The notes under the pieces were generated by a model. The model was not told where the DNA came from. It saw only the letters and a list, made by a program, of their open reading frames with translations, and did no database searches. Positions 11,415-24,870 of a DNA stretch of 64,000 bases are shown here, in pieces. Positions within the stretch are counted from its first letter, which is position 1. The number at the start of each line of letters is the position of its first letter. The stretch comes from Paragorgia papillata. Lineage: Eukaryota > Cnidaria > Anthozoa > Scleralcyonacea > Coralliidae. The stretch spans positions 5,365,526-5,429,525 of the forward strand of contig JAWNZC010000445.1 of assembly GCA_035771165.1 (NCBI GenBank), in the 5' to 3' direction. Position numbers and translations under genes: made by a program.

Positions 11415-13364
11415 TTAAGTTAAGTTAAGTTAAGTTAAGTTAAGTTAAGTTAAGTTAAGTTAAGTTAACAATAGAATTACTTCGGAGCCAATGAGAATGC
11501 AGGGTTAAACGACAATGTACCGATTAATATTAGCAGATGATGCCTTCGGAGCCAATGAAAATGCAGAGTGGCACAACAACTTACGAGTGATAGCCAAATA
11601 CTTTGCCACGAATCTAATAGTTCGGGCTGAGTTGAGCACTGAATTGGCGAATAGAAATACGATGAGAACGACAAGTTGTGTCTATATAGTAGTGGGTTTG
11701 TATGTGTTCGCGCTGAATGTTGATCTAAAATGTGATCAGAGCGACATTTTGTGTTAATTAATGTGTTGTGAATATGTCCTCGTCCGCTCGTCGTTTTGTG
11801 AAGTGATTTTAAACTATAGCATAGTTGATGAATTAAATGAACTTGCTTTACTAGTGTTCGCGCTGAATGATGTAAAATCCGATCAGAGCGACATGCTGTG
11901 TTTTAATATAGTGTGTTGTGAATGTTCGCGCTGAGTTGAGCACTGAATGGCGATCAGAAATACGATCAGACGACGTGTTGTCTATATGGTTTGTCGTGTC
12001 ATTCCGTGTTTAGTAGCTAGTGTTTAGTGTAGGTCTAGCTCACCTACCGCGTTCCAGCTAGACCGGTCTAACAACCGAAATCCCGGTTGCACAAAGCGAC
12101 ATCTCGGTTAGGCGGGCTGCTTCGGTTCTCATATAAACGCAAGATGAAAATTAAATAGTAACAAACGCACGGTCTAGTCCAGCTCGCCTCCGTGTAAACA
12201 AGTCCATTATACTGTAGGTCTACGGCCCGTCTACCGAGATCAGGATATTTGCCAGCGACATTACTGATCAACAATTAAGTATATTTCAGTGAACAACTCC
12301 AAGGACATCAGGATTCAGGAAAGCGAAGAAAGATATAGCATGAAGATTAGTACATTTTAGCACGCGCCAGTTTCGCAAAGCCTGACGGGAGGACGTAATG
12401 ATTGCCATTTCGAGCACTGATCTCAAATATATACTCATTATACTGGATAGAGCATCTATTGGTTCGCGCCTTGCAAAAATTGAAGTCGGAAGTGAGGCTA
12501 AAAATCTCGCGGCAGCCATATCCGGTGGGACCCACTTCGTAGTTATATCACTATTGTTGTATCATAGTTTTCGCTTTAAATGATCGGATTTTTAACGAAA
12601 ACCAGCTAAATTTTACATTCTTAACAAGAAAATGTACCTGTCGCTATGGGAGAACTTAAAAGTGGCTGGAATCATGGAAAATCAGCCGAAATTTCACGAT
12701 TTTACTGAACGAAAATCAGCACCGGCCACCAGGCTACAGTTTGAAGAATTATTAAAGGACTAAAGTAAGGAACAAATAACATCTTGTATTCACTTTAGCA
12801 GTTTGACAGTGACTTTATGACAAAGTAACAATATTACCGTTTCTATATCCGTCTTTTTCAACGTATATTGGATCAGACGATCTGAGGGTTTTATACAACT
12901 GAAGATGTTTATTGGAAGTTTGTAGTTATACTTTATTTATTAAACAGGCAAATTTAAAGCATTTAACTCACTGTTTTACTATTATTGATGAAGTCGGATG
13001 AAGTCCTGTTACTATAATATTGACGAAGATAATTCCTGTTCACCTAGCATTTATGGTGTGCATTTTCAATATTTGTAATACATTAATTGTCCATTTGTCC
13101 TCTTGTATAAAAAAATATATTTTTGCCTATTGGCTAATTTTTTACATGTTACCTGTGTGTTCTTGCTTTATTTTACCCTGTCTATATATATTTATACAAT
13201 ACCCTGGTTGCTATGCGTGTTTTCATTGGTTGTTGGCCATGATCTATTAGAGGACAGACACATGGTCACGTCAGATCACGTCAGCTGACCTGCTTTTTTC
13301 CTTCTTCGTGCCCCAAAATCCGGCAAGAGTTTCGACAAAGACCTTTTAAATTTTTATTGTATAA

Positions 13365-13551
13365 AACAAATAGATTCCATTTTGCCATTGTCTGTTCAGT
13401 TATAGATGCACAGAGGACGTCACAACGTGGTAAGAACATCAGTGACCCACTCGACTGCGTCTCGTGGGCCACTTTTTTGTTCTTACCACGTTGTGACGTC
13501 ATCTGTGCATCTATAACTGAACAGACAACGGCAAAATGGAATCTATTTGTT
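13365..13551. mobile_element. Palindromic MITE nested in 3445-bp element
   Basis: AACAAATAGATTCCATTTTG and its reverse at the other end, then gttcagttatagatgcacag and its inverted partner, make a nearly complete hairpin around a 30-bp centre. I associate this repeat type with stony coral genomes; that link is from memory and was not searched. Confidence 0.75.
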
Positions 13552-14619
13552 AAATATATATATTTATTATATCTGTGATGAACTCATGGCTGCCTAGGCT
13601 TGCTGGAGAGACTTGCCATTGCCAAGGGTTTTCTATTTGACAAAGTCAAATTGTCTGGTATTTGAAAGAGTAGAATCATCTGAGATTGAAGGAAAATTAT
13701 AATAAAGGGGCATGGTTTGGCCAGCTCTGATTTACACACAGAAATAATTATTTATTGGTTATAATCTACTATATTCTTTTATATTTTATATACTTCAGTG
13801 TACTGACACTACTGTACTTTGTGTAGACTTATATTTGAAACAGATAATAAGTCATGAGCTTTTTCCTAAAATAAACAAAGAGAAGGATGATTCCGAACTA
13901 TTATTTACTACAGAAGTGTTTTCATTTCAAGCTATTTTTGAAAAAGTTTCAATCTTTACTACATTTATCATACCTCAATATCTTGCATCATACAACTTTT
14001 TAGGTTTCATACCCATCTATATGTCTTTTCCTTATTAGATCCACACAACTTTTTTATGCAGAAATTATCACTAGCTGATCTTGGCAGAAGACAAGATCAG
14101 TCATTAATTATTTTTTTTGAGATGAGTGATCATAACAATGCATATAGATGTTTATAAGATTTTAGTTTTAATTGAAGCTAGTGTAAGCTGCTCTGGATAG
14201 TACAAACAATTTTATTGAAATTAATTTAAGTTTTCTCTAATACAGTACAAAGGCAATGCCGCAAAGGACTAAAATGTCAAAAAAAATGTAAATACTATCT
14301 AGCGCCAGTGGTAGCTGGAGCACTGGCACAATCTTCACAGAGCTTGACAACCATATGGTAGATTCTCTTGTTGATGAAAATCATGTTTTTGCTCTTATCA
14401 AGTCCATTTGCAAAAAGCTACAGCAAAATTCGTTTTTTACCATCTTGGAAAGGAAACCACAGCTAACCTTTCTGGTACATAAATAAGAAAAAAATTGAAT
14501 AAGCTTGTCCTCTTCCAGCATCAGTAAGAATCAAAACAAAACTAATCTAAACAAAAAAGGAAAGTAAACTACAGGTAACTGTATTTACACTGGATATACC
14601 ATAACTTTACCTAAGGACC

Positions 14620-14910
14620 AATGTTACTACAGGAGGAAACCGGAGTACCCGGAGGGAACCTGTGCTATTTGGTAGAGTCAAACTGGAAGCACTCAAGTCA
14701 CCATGCATCCAAAGGAAACTGAACTAAACTACTGTAACAGTTAAACAGTCTTTACACTGGATAACCTTATCAGTCATATCTAAACTGTTCTTCCTAGAGG
14801 TCCAGCAAGAGTCATCCCTCATTGTCAGTGTTACTACAGGTGGAAACCGGAGTACCCAGAAGAAATCTCTGGTGTTTGGTAGAGTCAAACTAGAAGCACT
14901 CCTCTAATGT
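14620..14910. repeat. Direct duplication with ggaaaccggagtaccc motif
   Basis: Two similar segments, near 14623-14712 and 14830-14908, each contain ttactacagg, ggaaaccggagtaccc and ttggtagagtcaaact. Each is preceded by a tttacactggata motif. A diverged tandem duplication inside the 3445-bp element. Confidence 0.6.
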
Positions 14911-17900
14911 ACATCCAAGGTGAAATTTTAATCTGATAAGTGCATCAAGTAGGAGTTAAATCCAGATTGCAGAGAGTAACATCCTTAGATCTACAGTAAT
15001 CCTGGATGCAACTAACTGGAAAGACTTTTCTTGCTTTCAGCAAACTAGATAAAATTTTAATTTGCTAAATGCACAGTAAAACTGCATTGGTCGAGTAGGA
15101 ATCAAACTTGGGTGTAACTTCTTAATGGCCAGTAAGATGCTCTCTAACCATAATAAACTACCACTAACTCAAAATGTTATACAGTATGTACATATTTTGT
15201 TTGAGATATATATACTGTAGACAAAACGAAATACTATCAAGGGACAAGGGCTTGGGCAAAATACACACTGTAGTGTAACCATAATAAAACCATCTGAACT
15301 GGTTGAACATTAGCCCAAATTCGACAAAACTATAAAGTTCGAATATTTCATGTGAACAGTATCAACAGCGGGTAAGTTTATTAGTTTAAACAGACACAGT
15401 TATGACTTCTTGGGGTTTAATCGGCATGAAATAAATCAAAAGTTAAACAAACACATCATCGCAAATCATCAAATAATACGCGTTACTAGAAAGAAACAAA
15501 TACACAGGCAGTCACTTCCAGACATTTGTTTACCGACTTAATTGCTACTTGCTAGCTCTGAAGCAAATAAACAGGCAAGCGTATTTTGTAAAGAAAAGCA
15601 CTTTCTAAACAAAAAAATAGTTCAAAACACTAAACTATTACTTAAAATAAGATTACAAACCTCAATTCGGTGGTAACTCTTCGTAACATCCCAGAATTTG
15701 GCGAAAAACGCCGTTCAACTGCTTCCACTCCTATTTACGCCATATTGTATGGGACCCAAGTGGGTCCCACCGGAAATGGTCGCCGCTAATCTATTCCGAC
15801 TTCACTGCGAACACCGGATGCTCTATCCAGTATAATGAGTATATTATTTGAGATCAGTGCATTTCGAGACATAGACAAAACGAAAAAAAATAGGCACGCT
15901 CAGCGTGCATGTATCTACTGCGCTACAGTACAAGTTGTAGCAACATTCTCAATTTAGTAGTTCAGCATATCTCGCGTAAATAAAACCACGCGCCTCGACT
16001 TTCTCGCTCAAACGACAAGCTTTCCATGAACGAGAAGACAGAGCGAGTGCTTGTTTGGCTTCGAATCAAGATCTTTCTGAAATCTGAATAGCCTTTTGAC
16101 TAATGTTTCAAGTGTACAGTTGACATGTTAGATCCTCGGCCAAGATGTCTTAGCTATAAGTTTTTGTATGCAGAAATCAACTGTACTTGGCACTGCTTGA
16201 GTTATATGTAGGCGTATACAATATACTTATTCAAAAAGCGCGTTGATCATTGTTCAGACAAATCAATGTGTTACCAGAGTCTAACATAGTAAAGATTATA
16301 GAACGAAAGCGATATAGTGTGACATTCTTTTAACAACGCGATTAGCGATCGCGTTTCCTGTTTTTCCCAATTTAACCTAAAAAGCTAAAATTGTCATTTT
16401 ATGATTAGGGATAAACTAGGAGCGGTTGCTCCCCCCCCCCCCCCCCCCCCCCCCCTCCCCCTTTGCATGATGAAATTTAGTTTTGAACACTCGTACTCAG
16501 ATGCACAGGTGATTTACCCAGCGGTTATTGACTGGAATCTCAGTCGCTCTTCTGACGCTAGTGACTAATAATATGAAATGGTACCTTCCTTGGCTCCTAA
16601 TTCAGTCTCCGTATGTATCGCACGCATGTAACTTAACTCAACGGTTGTTTCTTTTTTAGTATTTTATGACTTTTCAAACTTTTCAGAATTGTGTAAAATC
16701 TTCTCCCAAAATGCAGGAAATGCCATTTTAGAGACTCTAGATTTCAAAATTTTCAGGGGGAGCATGCCCCCGGACCCCCCAAGGAAGTTTCGCTCCTCCC
16801 CTTTCAAAATCCTGCCTACCTATTAGATTCGTGGCAAAGTATGCTATAATTTAAAATCACTTCGGAGAACGACCAGATCTACAGTATTCGGCTATCACTG
16901 CATTTTCATTGGCTCCGAAGGCATCATCCGCTACATTCGGTACATTGTCGTTTAACCCTGCATTCTCATTGGCTCCGAAGGTTCCTATTGTTAACTTAAC
17001 TTAACTTAACTTAACTTAACTTAACTTAACTTAACTTAACTTAACTTAACTTAACTTAACTTAACTTAACTTAAACTTACACGCACGACAGCAATGTATT
17101 TACTAGCGCATGCGCAGTAGATACAAAAACAAAAACGGAGCCGAAACAGTAGACTCGTTCTACCATAGTAGCCCGAGTAATAATAATACAGCCTAGACTC
17201 GGCTACCACAGGTAGCCCAAGTAATAATCAAAATTGTGAAACTTGGCCCTGGAGCCTCATTTTCATGAAGCGTGACGTATTATTGAAAAGGACAATTTAG
17301 TCATGGTGCTGATGGCATTTGGAAACCGAGACATCGAGTCGGTAACGACCGTTTACAAAACCAAAACTTGTGTTGGCGCACCGTCTCTTGATTAAGGCTC
17401 GGTTTGCCATTACGTCCGCTTTGCCCGCGGCGGGCGTTTTGGAAGTTGACAATTTCCAACTTTCAAAGCCCGATCCGCCCGCACGGGCAAAGCTCACGTA
17501 ACGGAAAGCGGCCTTTACCGAAGTGCATGCATAGTCAGTAAGAACTTGAACGCAAGTAATGCAATCATACGCTTTTTGCTAATCACAAATGATGTAATTT
17601 TTTCCTTATTTTGATGAATGTCTATAGTGTGTAACATTTTATTATGGACATCAATCGAGGTGATCACACGTGACCAGCGTAGCAGAGATAAGACCGCAAA
17701 GCGTTGCCGTTTGGCAACTTATTAATTTTATTCTGTCTAACGTCAGACGATTTCATTCGTCATGTGAAGACCTCACGACAAAGCTAAGAGTAAAAGGTTA
17801 AAATGTATATCAGTCCACTAATAGTTCCCAATTCATGGCAACACTCTTGAGAATGAGCCCAGCAGAACTTGGGCTCAGAACTTGGGCTCGTGGTATAATT

Positions 17901-17987
17901 GTTAAATATATATGAATAATTTTTAAGATACTAGCTATTAATATGTAAGAAAAATAAGAAAGTAAATTAAAAGTTGTTGATATTTAC

Positions 17988-18212
17988 TTCTGTGGCGGTT
18001 TTTTTCAGGTAGATCTTTGAAATCTCCGAACCTCTAGTGCATTGTCCCGAAGTACATGTGTAACCATGAGGGCAGCAATGCACATGATCCGAACAGCAAA
18101 CGGCATTTGGGAAAGGACAACAACCGTATCCACCACTCGCTAATAGACAACAAGTGCTTCCACTAGGACATTCTAATCCATCTGGGCAGATGACGTTACT
18201 TTGTCGGTTAAT
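17988..18212 (-). CDS. Granulin-domain exon, unit 3
   Basis: Intact 225-nt exon with phase-0 ends and linker KKTATE, identical to unit 7. The surrounding unit is otherwise most like unit 2, with which it shares a TTAA-type MITE insertion at 21223. Confidence 0.9.
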
Positions 18213-19463
18213 CTACAAAAAGATAATTAGATTATTTCTATAAAAAATGTATTTAAATAGATATACATATTAACATAAATGAAACAAAACTTCATATAGA
18301 CAAAGAGAGTAGAGATGAGAAGTTATTGAGTTTGAGCACCAATAGCAAAATTTTAAATTTTCGGCATAAATTAAGCTAAAATATTTAATTTAAGAAAAAT
18401 ATGACTTATTCTTGGTAGGTAAAAACTTACTTACCATTCTGACTAGTAAAATTTTCATATTAAGTAATATTTTTCTTAAAAAAATTACAGTACTTTCCTT
18501 AAAACAAAGAATTATATACTTTCCAAGAATTTGAATTTTGCTATAGAAAGCATGCATAAACTATAGTGTGGAACTCTGATGGAAGTAACAAAAAAACAAC
18601 GTGAAATTGATACAAAAAAAGCAATCAGAAAACGACTTTAACATAACCACGAAAAAAATGTGTTGTAGTGTTTACTTCTTAATTTACACTTGGGTTTATT
18701 GATGTTTTGGATTTAGGTTTAGTCAAAATGGCTAGGCGGTAACTCGTAAGGGTTTTTCATTGGATTATAGGTGACACACATAATTAATTATTTATTATAT
18801 TTCTTTATTAAAATCAAATTTGCAGTAAAAAACTGAATTATCTTAATTTACAATGATTACTAGAATTTTACAATTAAAAATGAGTCCGAGTAAAAAGAAA
18901 AACCAAAAAACCAACTAGAGTTTGTTAAAACGAAGAGTCGCTGCCGGAATAAAACTATTCGCATAACGAGATGTTCTGCACTGCGGATTAGAAAATAGTC
19001 CGAATTTACGTAGACTGCACTTAAGTGTTCTTCGTCTAAACAATTGAACTTATGAGATGGATTGATCATATTTGAAAAGAAGCGCTTACAAAGATCGGAT
19101 CTACGCGCATTCAAAGATGTAAGCTTGGCTTTCTCAATAGATCACTCTATATTCGCTGTTGGAAAATGTGATGCGCATTGCCCTACGCTGGATCGACTCG
19201 ATCTGGTCGGACAAGTGTTGAGGGAGGCAATAATGCCACACTATTATATTATAAAATACAATATTATAAAATAACATTTATACTACGCAAGCTCTAAATC
19301 CTCTGATCATGATTGGTTAATAACTGTGTAGGATGATTTATACTCCTATTAAAGGCTCTTTTCTTTTTTGGTTCCCCTCCCCTTTTTGTGACTACTGCTG
19401 ACCTGTTAGCCTCCTTCGCAGACGTTCTTATGGCTCGCTTACCTCCCCAACCTAACGTCTGCT

Positions 19464-19758
19464 CATAGTCAATCGAGATATGGTCTGGAAACTCAGCTAA
19501 AGTCTTGGTCTATCTTTTTGTTGCCTTTATGCATTTTTGTGCACGGTGCACGGTCACTGAACACATTGTATTTTAGTATAATGAAAGAATTGTCCAATAG
19601 CAACGTTTCAGTTCAATCACTCAACCGTGCTATTTCAATATCAATAAACCTAAAACAAAGGATGTGCACGGTGAAGGTACGGTTCAACATAAAATCCCAG
19701 CTCATTATCGGCGCTTTGAAGTTTACCGAGTTTCCAGACCATATCTCGATTGACTATG
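19464..19758. mobile_element. 296-bp MITE, unit 3 copy
   Basis: As in unit 1 but one base shorter (gtgaaggta in place of gtgtaaggta). Confidence 0.85.
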
Positions 19759-21159
19759 GTCTGCTCACCCGAGAGCTACATTCATTTCCTTTGTGTGCAT
19801 GGACCAATGAAATTACACCATTGTCGTGCTAAATAAAGCCGTCCTGGGTTGCATGGTGTTGTTATGTGTAATTGGTTTAGTCGAAAGCTAATATTTTGAA
19901 AAGTTTAGCCTAGAACTTCACGAAATTTACGAAGAATATTGTTTTGACTATGTTCTTGCTGCCTACGCAAACAAATAAGCGTGAAAGTCAGTGTAAAGCG
20001 TAAGAGCGTTAAGAGAAATTTAAGATTGTAAACAAAAGCTCAAAGGTGTTTATAGTGTCTGAAGCGACTGCCCTAATTAGTTTACTTGAAAGCTAACATT
20101 TCGCTTACTATAGCTCAGAGCTTTATAAAATTTACGGAGAATGGTATTATGAATATGTTCTTTGGTCGTGTAAATAAATCTGTGCGAAAAGCTTTAAAAA
20201 AGCACAAGTGTCGGCGACATGTATCTAACGGATAATAAATTTTACGCGATCGACTTTGTTACTCAGCTTCATATATTCCAGGCAGTGACGCTTTTATTTC
20301 ATGTACTGTATTCATATCGCGTTTCACAGTTACAACATCATCTTCATTCTATTTACGCAAAATTTTTACTAAACTATATATAAGCAATATTGGTTCAAAC
20401 GGTCAGCTCAAGGTCGAAGGTCAGGTTTCCAGATATTGGAACTAATTATGCAGTGATTGTCTATTTGTTGCTATAGTAAAAGTCATTGTCTTTACAAAAC
20501 GCGCATGAAGTTTGTCAGTGAAGAAATTAAATCAAATTTTCGTTATATTATAAACCATATATATTAGAGTTTCGCCACTCCGAAGAGGATACAAAAAATC
20601 AACACAAACTAGTTTCATCAGTGTCGTTTTGTTTAGAAAGCATTCCGCATTCGTACCGAAAACAACAACTAGCCATGAGTAAACGTGAAAAATAAACAAT
20701 CTAGTTGTCAGTTATTTTTAAAATATCATAATGCCGTTTAACACATTCGCAGGGGCGGTTTTAGACTACGTCAACTAAGTCGCGCGACGAAATGAAAATT
20801 TGACGTGAATATATAATTTTCGTTTGTTACACGTTAAAAAATTTACAAATAAAATCCTGCAAATAAAAAATAATTATCTAGTAATCTACAGTTCAGGCCA
20901 GAAAAATTTCCCCGTTGGCGTTTTCCCGTTTTCTTTACGCGCTTTCTTTATGCAGAGGTAGGGGGTGGAGATTGGAAGCTCAAGCAATCCCAATTTGCGA
21001 GTTTTATTTGGGCGAAATCCAAACACGAGGAAACACGAGGTGTATCAAGGGACGAGGCGAACGAAGGGCAAGAGCGATTAAGCGGTAAGAAAAATGGTTA
21101 ATTTTCGCTGTTAACTCATACATGTAGTTATCTAACAAAGATGTTGTGAACTGTCGGAC

Positions 21160-23780
21160 TTTTTGTATATACTGCGCATGCGCTAGTAGATACATTGCTG
21201 TCGTGCGTGTAAGTTAAGTTAAAGTGTTTATGAAACGAAAATTAAGTTTGTCTTATTTGAAAGTACTTTTAAAATGACAAAGTAAGACCTTTTGCAGTTT
21301 TTTGTTTCCTTACTTTGTTTTTAAGATATCACAGTTTGTTTTATAAGCGAAACTAACCAGTGACGTCACGACGTGCATAATGACTTACCGGGAAAGGTTA
21401 TATATCTTTGCTATTATCAGACGGAATCACTTCGAAGCAGTTGTGTGTGTGTTCTTCCCTTACAACAACAAAAGTATACATTCTCAACTGATTTCGTTTA
21501 ATAATAGCAAAGATATATAACCTTTCCCAGTAAGTCATTATGCACGTTGTGATGTCACTGGTTAGTTTCACATATAAAACAAACTGAAATATCTCAACAA
21601 CGAAGCAATGAAACAAAAAACGGCAAAAGATGTTACTTTGTCATTTTAAAAGTACTTTCAAATAAGACAAACTTAATTTTCTTAACTTTCGGAGCCAATG
21701 AAAATGCAGAGTGGCACAACAACTTACGAGTGATAGCCAAATACTTTGCCACGAATCTAATAGTTCGGGCTGAGTTGAGCACTGAATTGGCGAATAGAAA
21801 TACGATGAGAACGACAAGTTGTGTCTATATAGTAGTGGGTTTGTATGTGTTCGCGCTGAATGTTGATCTAAAATGTGATCAGAGCGACATTTTGTGTTAA
21901 TTAATGTGTTGTGAATATGTCCTCGTCCGCTCGTCGTTTTGTGAAGTGATTTTAAACTATAGCATAGTTGATGAATTAAATGAACTTGCTTTACTAGTGT
22001 TCGCGCTGAATGATGTAAAATCCGATCAGAGCGACATGCTGTGTTTTAATACAGTGTGTTGTCAATGTTCGCGCTGAGTTGAGCACTGAATGGCGATCAG
22101 AAATACGATCAGACGACGTGTTGTCTATATGGTTTGTCGTGTCATTCCGTGTTTAGTAGCTAGTGTTTAGTGTAGGTCTAGCTCACCTACCGCGTTCCAG
22201 CTAGACCGGTCTAACAACCGAAATCCCGGTTGCACAAAGCGACATCTCGGTTAGGCGGGCTGCTTCGGTTCTCATATAAACGCAAGATGAAAATTAAATA
22301 GTAACAAACGCACGGTCTAGTCCAGCTCGCCTCCGTGTAAACAAGTCCATTATACTGTAGGTCTACGGCCCGTCTACCGAGATCAGGATATTTGCCAGCG
22401 ACATTACTGATCAACAATTAAGTATATTTCAGTGAACAACTCCAAGGACATCAGGATTCAGGAAAGCGAAGAAAGAAAGCATGAAGATTAGTACATTTTA
22501 GCACGCGCCAGTTTCGCAAAGCCTGACGGGAGGACGTAATGATTGCCATTTCGAGACATAGACAAAACGAAAAAAATATAGGCACGCTCAGCGTGCATGT
22601 ATCTACTGCGCTACAGTACAAGTTGTAGCAACATTCTCAATTTAGTAGTTCAGCATATCTCGCGTAAATAAAACCACGCGCCTCGACTTTCTCGCTCAAA
22701 CGACAAGCTTTCCATGAACGAGAAGACAGAGCGAGTGCTTGTTTGGCTTCGAATCAAGATCTTTCTGAAATCTGAATAGCCTTTTGACTAATGTTTCAAG
22801 TGTACAGTTGACATGTTAGATCCTCGGCCAAGATGTCTTAGCTATAAGTTTTTGTATGCAGAAATCAACTGTACTTGGCACTGCTTGAGTTATATGTAGG
22901 CGTATACAATATACTTATTCAAAAAGCGCGTTGATCATTGTTCAGAACAAATCAATGTGTTACCAGAGTCTAACATAGTAAAGATTATAGAACGAAAGCG
23001 ATATAGTGTGACATTCTTTTAACAACGCGATTAGCGATCGCGTTTCCTGTTTTTCCCAATTTACCTAAAAGCTAAAATTGTCATTTTATGATTAGGGATA
23101 AACTAGGAGCGGTTGCTCCCCCCCCCCCCCCCCCCCCCTCCCCCTTTGCATGATGAAATTTAGTTTTGAACACTCGTACTCAGATGCACAGGTGATTTAC
23201 CCAGCGGTTATTGACTGGATCTCAGTCGCTCTTCTGACGCTAGTGACTAATAATATGAAATGGTACCTTCCTTGGCTCCTAATTCAGTCTCCGTATGTAT
23301 CGCACGCATGTAACTTAACTCAACGGTTGTTTCTTTTTTAGTATTTTATGACTTTTCAAACTTTCAGAATTGTGTAAAATCTTCTCCCAAAATGCAGGAA
23401 ATGCCATTTTAGAGACTCTAGATTTCAAAATTTTCAGGGGGAGCATACCCCCGGACCCCCCAAGGAAGTTTCGCTCCTCCCCTTTCAAAATCCTGCCTAC
23501 CTATTAGATTCGTGGCAAAGTATGCTATAATTTAAAATCACTTCGGAGAACGACCAGATCTACAGTATTCGGCTATCACTGCATTTTCATTGGCTCCGAA
23601 GGCATCATCCGCTACATTCGGTACATTGTCGTTTAACCCTGCATTCTCATTGGCTCCGACGGTTCCTATTGTTAACTTAACTTAACTTAACTTAACTTAA
23701 CTTAACTTAACTTAACTTAACTTAAACTTACACGCACGACAGCAATGTATTTACTAGCGCATGCGCAGTAGATACAAAAA
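21160..23780. mobile_element. Foldback-like element, copy 3, arm deleted
   Basis: The proximal arm is mostly missing: the MITE fragment runs straight into ttcggagccaatg at about 21682. The distal arm with (TTAAC)n (23672-23727) is complete. Confidence 0.5.
21223..21681. mobile_element. TTAA MITE, 3'-truncated (unit 3)
   Basis: Near-identical to the unit 2 copy and at the same left TTAA, but its right TIR end is deleted together with the flanking tract. Confidence 0.8.
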
Positions 23781-24645
23781 CAAAAACGGAGCCGAAACAG
23801 TAGACTCGTTCTACCATAGTAGCCCGAGTAATAATAATACAGCCTAGACTCGGCTACCACAGGTAGCCCAAGTAATAATCAAAATTGTGAAACTTGGCCC
23901 TGGAGCCTCATTTTCATGAAGCGTGACGTATTATTGAAAAGGACAATTTAGTCATGGTGCTGATGGCATTTGGAAACCGAGACATCGAGTCGGTAACGAC
24001 CGTTTACAAAACCAAAACTTGTGTTGGCGCACCGTCTCTTGATTAAGGCTGTTTGCCATTACGTCCGCTTTGCCCGCGCGGGCGGAGCGGGCGTTTTGGA
24101 AGTTGACAATTTCCAAATTTCAAAGCCCGATCCGCCCGCACGGGCAAAGCTCACGTAACGGAAAGCGGCCTTTACCGATGTGCATGCATAGTCAGTAAGA
24201 ACTTGAACGCAAGTAATGCAATCATACGCTTTTTGCTAATCACAAATGATGTAATTTTTTCCTTATTTTGATGAATGTCTATAGTGTGTAACATTTTATT
24301 ATGGACATCAATCGAGGTGATGACACGTGACCAGCGTAGCAGAGATAAGACCGCAAAGCGTTGCCGTTTGGCAACTTATTAATTTTATTCTGTCTAACGT
24401 CAGACGATTTCATTCGTCATGTGAAGACCTCACGACAAAGCTAAGAGTAAAAGGTTAAAATGTATATCAGTCCACTAATAGTTCCCAATTCATGGCAACA
24501 CTCTTGAGAATGAGCCCAGCAGAACTTGGGCTCAGAACTTGGGCTCGTGGTATAATTGTTAAATATATATGAATAATTTTTAAAGATACTAGCTATTAAT
24601 ATGTAAGAAAAATAAGAAAGTAAATTAAAAGTTGTTGATATTTAC

Positions 24646-24870
24646 TTCTGTGGCGGGTTTTTTCAGGTAGATCTTTGAAATCTCCGAACCTCTAGTGCAT
24701 TGTCCCGAAGTACATGTGTAACCATGAGGGCAGCAATGCACATGATCCGAACAGCAAACGGCATTTGGGAAAGGACAACAACCGTATCCACCACTCGCTA
24801 ATAGACAACAAGTGCTTCCACTAGGACATTCTAATCCATCTGGGCAGATGACGTTACTTTGTCGGTTAAT
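24646..24870 (-). CDS. Granulin-domain exon, unit 4
   Basis: Intact 225-nt exon with the same splice sites and cysteine ladder, and the KKPATE linker variant also seen in unit 5. The pyrimidine tract of the acceptor has one extra base (tctacaaaaaag on the plus strand), which should not affect splicing. Confidence 0.9.

Larger units (their letters stand above)
12415..15859. mobile_element. 3445-bp non-autonomous TIR transposon (unit 2)
   Basis: It starts CACTGATCTCAAATA and ends TATTTGAGATCAGTG, with about 120 bp of imperfect terminal inverted repeat containing ggtgggacccactt in both arms. A 9-bp duplication, catttcgag, flanks it at 12406-12414 and 15860-15868. The uninterrupted site is seen in all other units. 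No transposase-like ORF is present. Inside are a coral-type palindrome (13365-13551) and a duplicated ggaaaccggagtaccc segment (near 14630 and 14830). A 9-bp duplication would suit Mutator-like or Merlin-like elements; the ends do not settle this. Confidence 0.85.
6332..16640. repeat. Tandem unit 2 (enlarged)
   Basis: Same order as unit 1. The length is 10309 bp because of a 473-bp TTAA MITE at 10942-11414 and a 3445-bp TIR element at 12415-15859, both inside the right foldback element. The left (TTAAC)n tract (about 6680-6773) is twice as long as in unit 1. Confidence 0.95.
10879..17129. mobile_element. Foldback-like element, copy 2, with nested insertions
   Basis: Same arms as copy 1. It is interrupted by the TTAA MITE inside its GTTAA tract and by the 3445-bp element beyond it. 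The left arm of unit 3 closes it at 17129. Confidence 0.55.
16641..23322. repeat. Tandem unit 3
   Basis: Shares the TTAA MITE with unit 2. A deletion at about 21681 removed the MITE's right end, the (GTTAA)n tract and part of the adjoining arm. It also lacks an 11-bp piece (gttttcgaaat class) near 20390 that units 1, 2, 4 and 5 keep, and part of the GC hairpin near 17425. Confidence 0.95.

Noticed and set aside
12068..12274. 68-residue minus-strand ORF repeated in each unit (MLISNVAGKYPDLGRR...)
   Set aside because: Conservation equals that of surrounding noncoding DNA. In unit 7 the counterpart differs freely, with no sign of protein selection.
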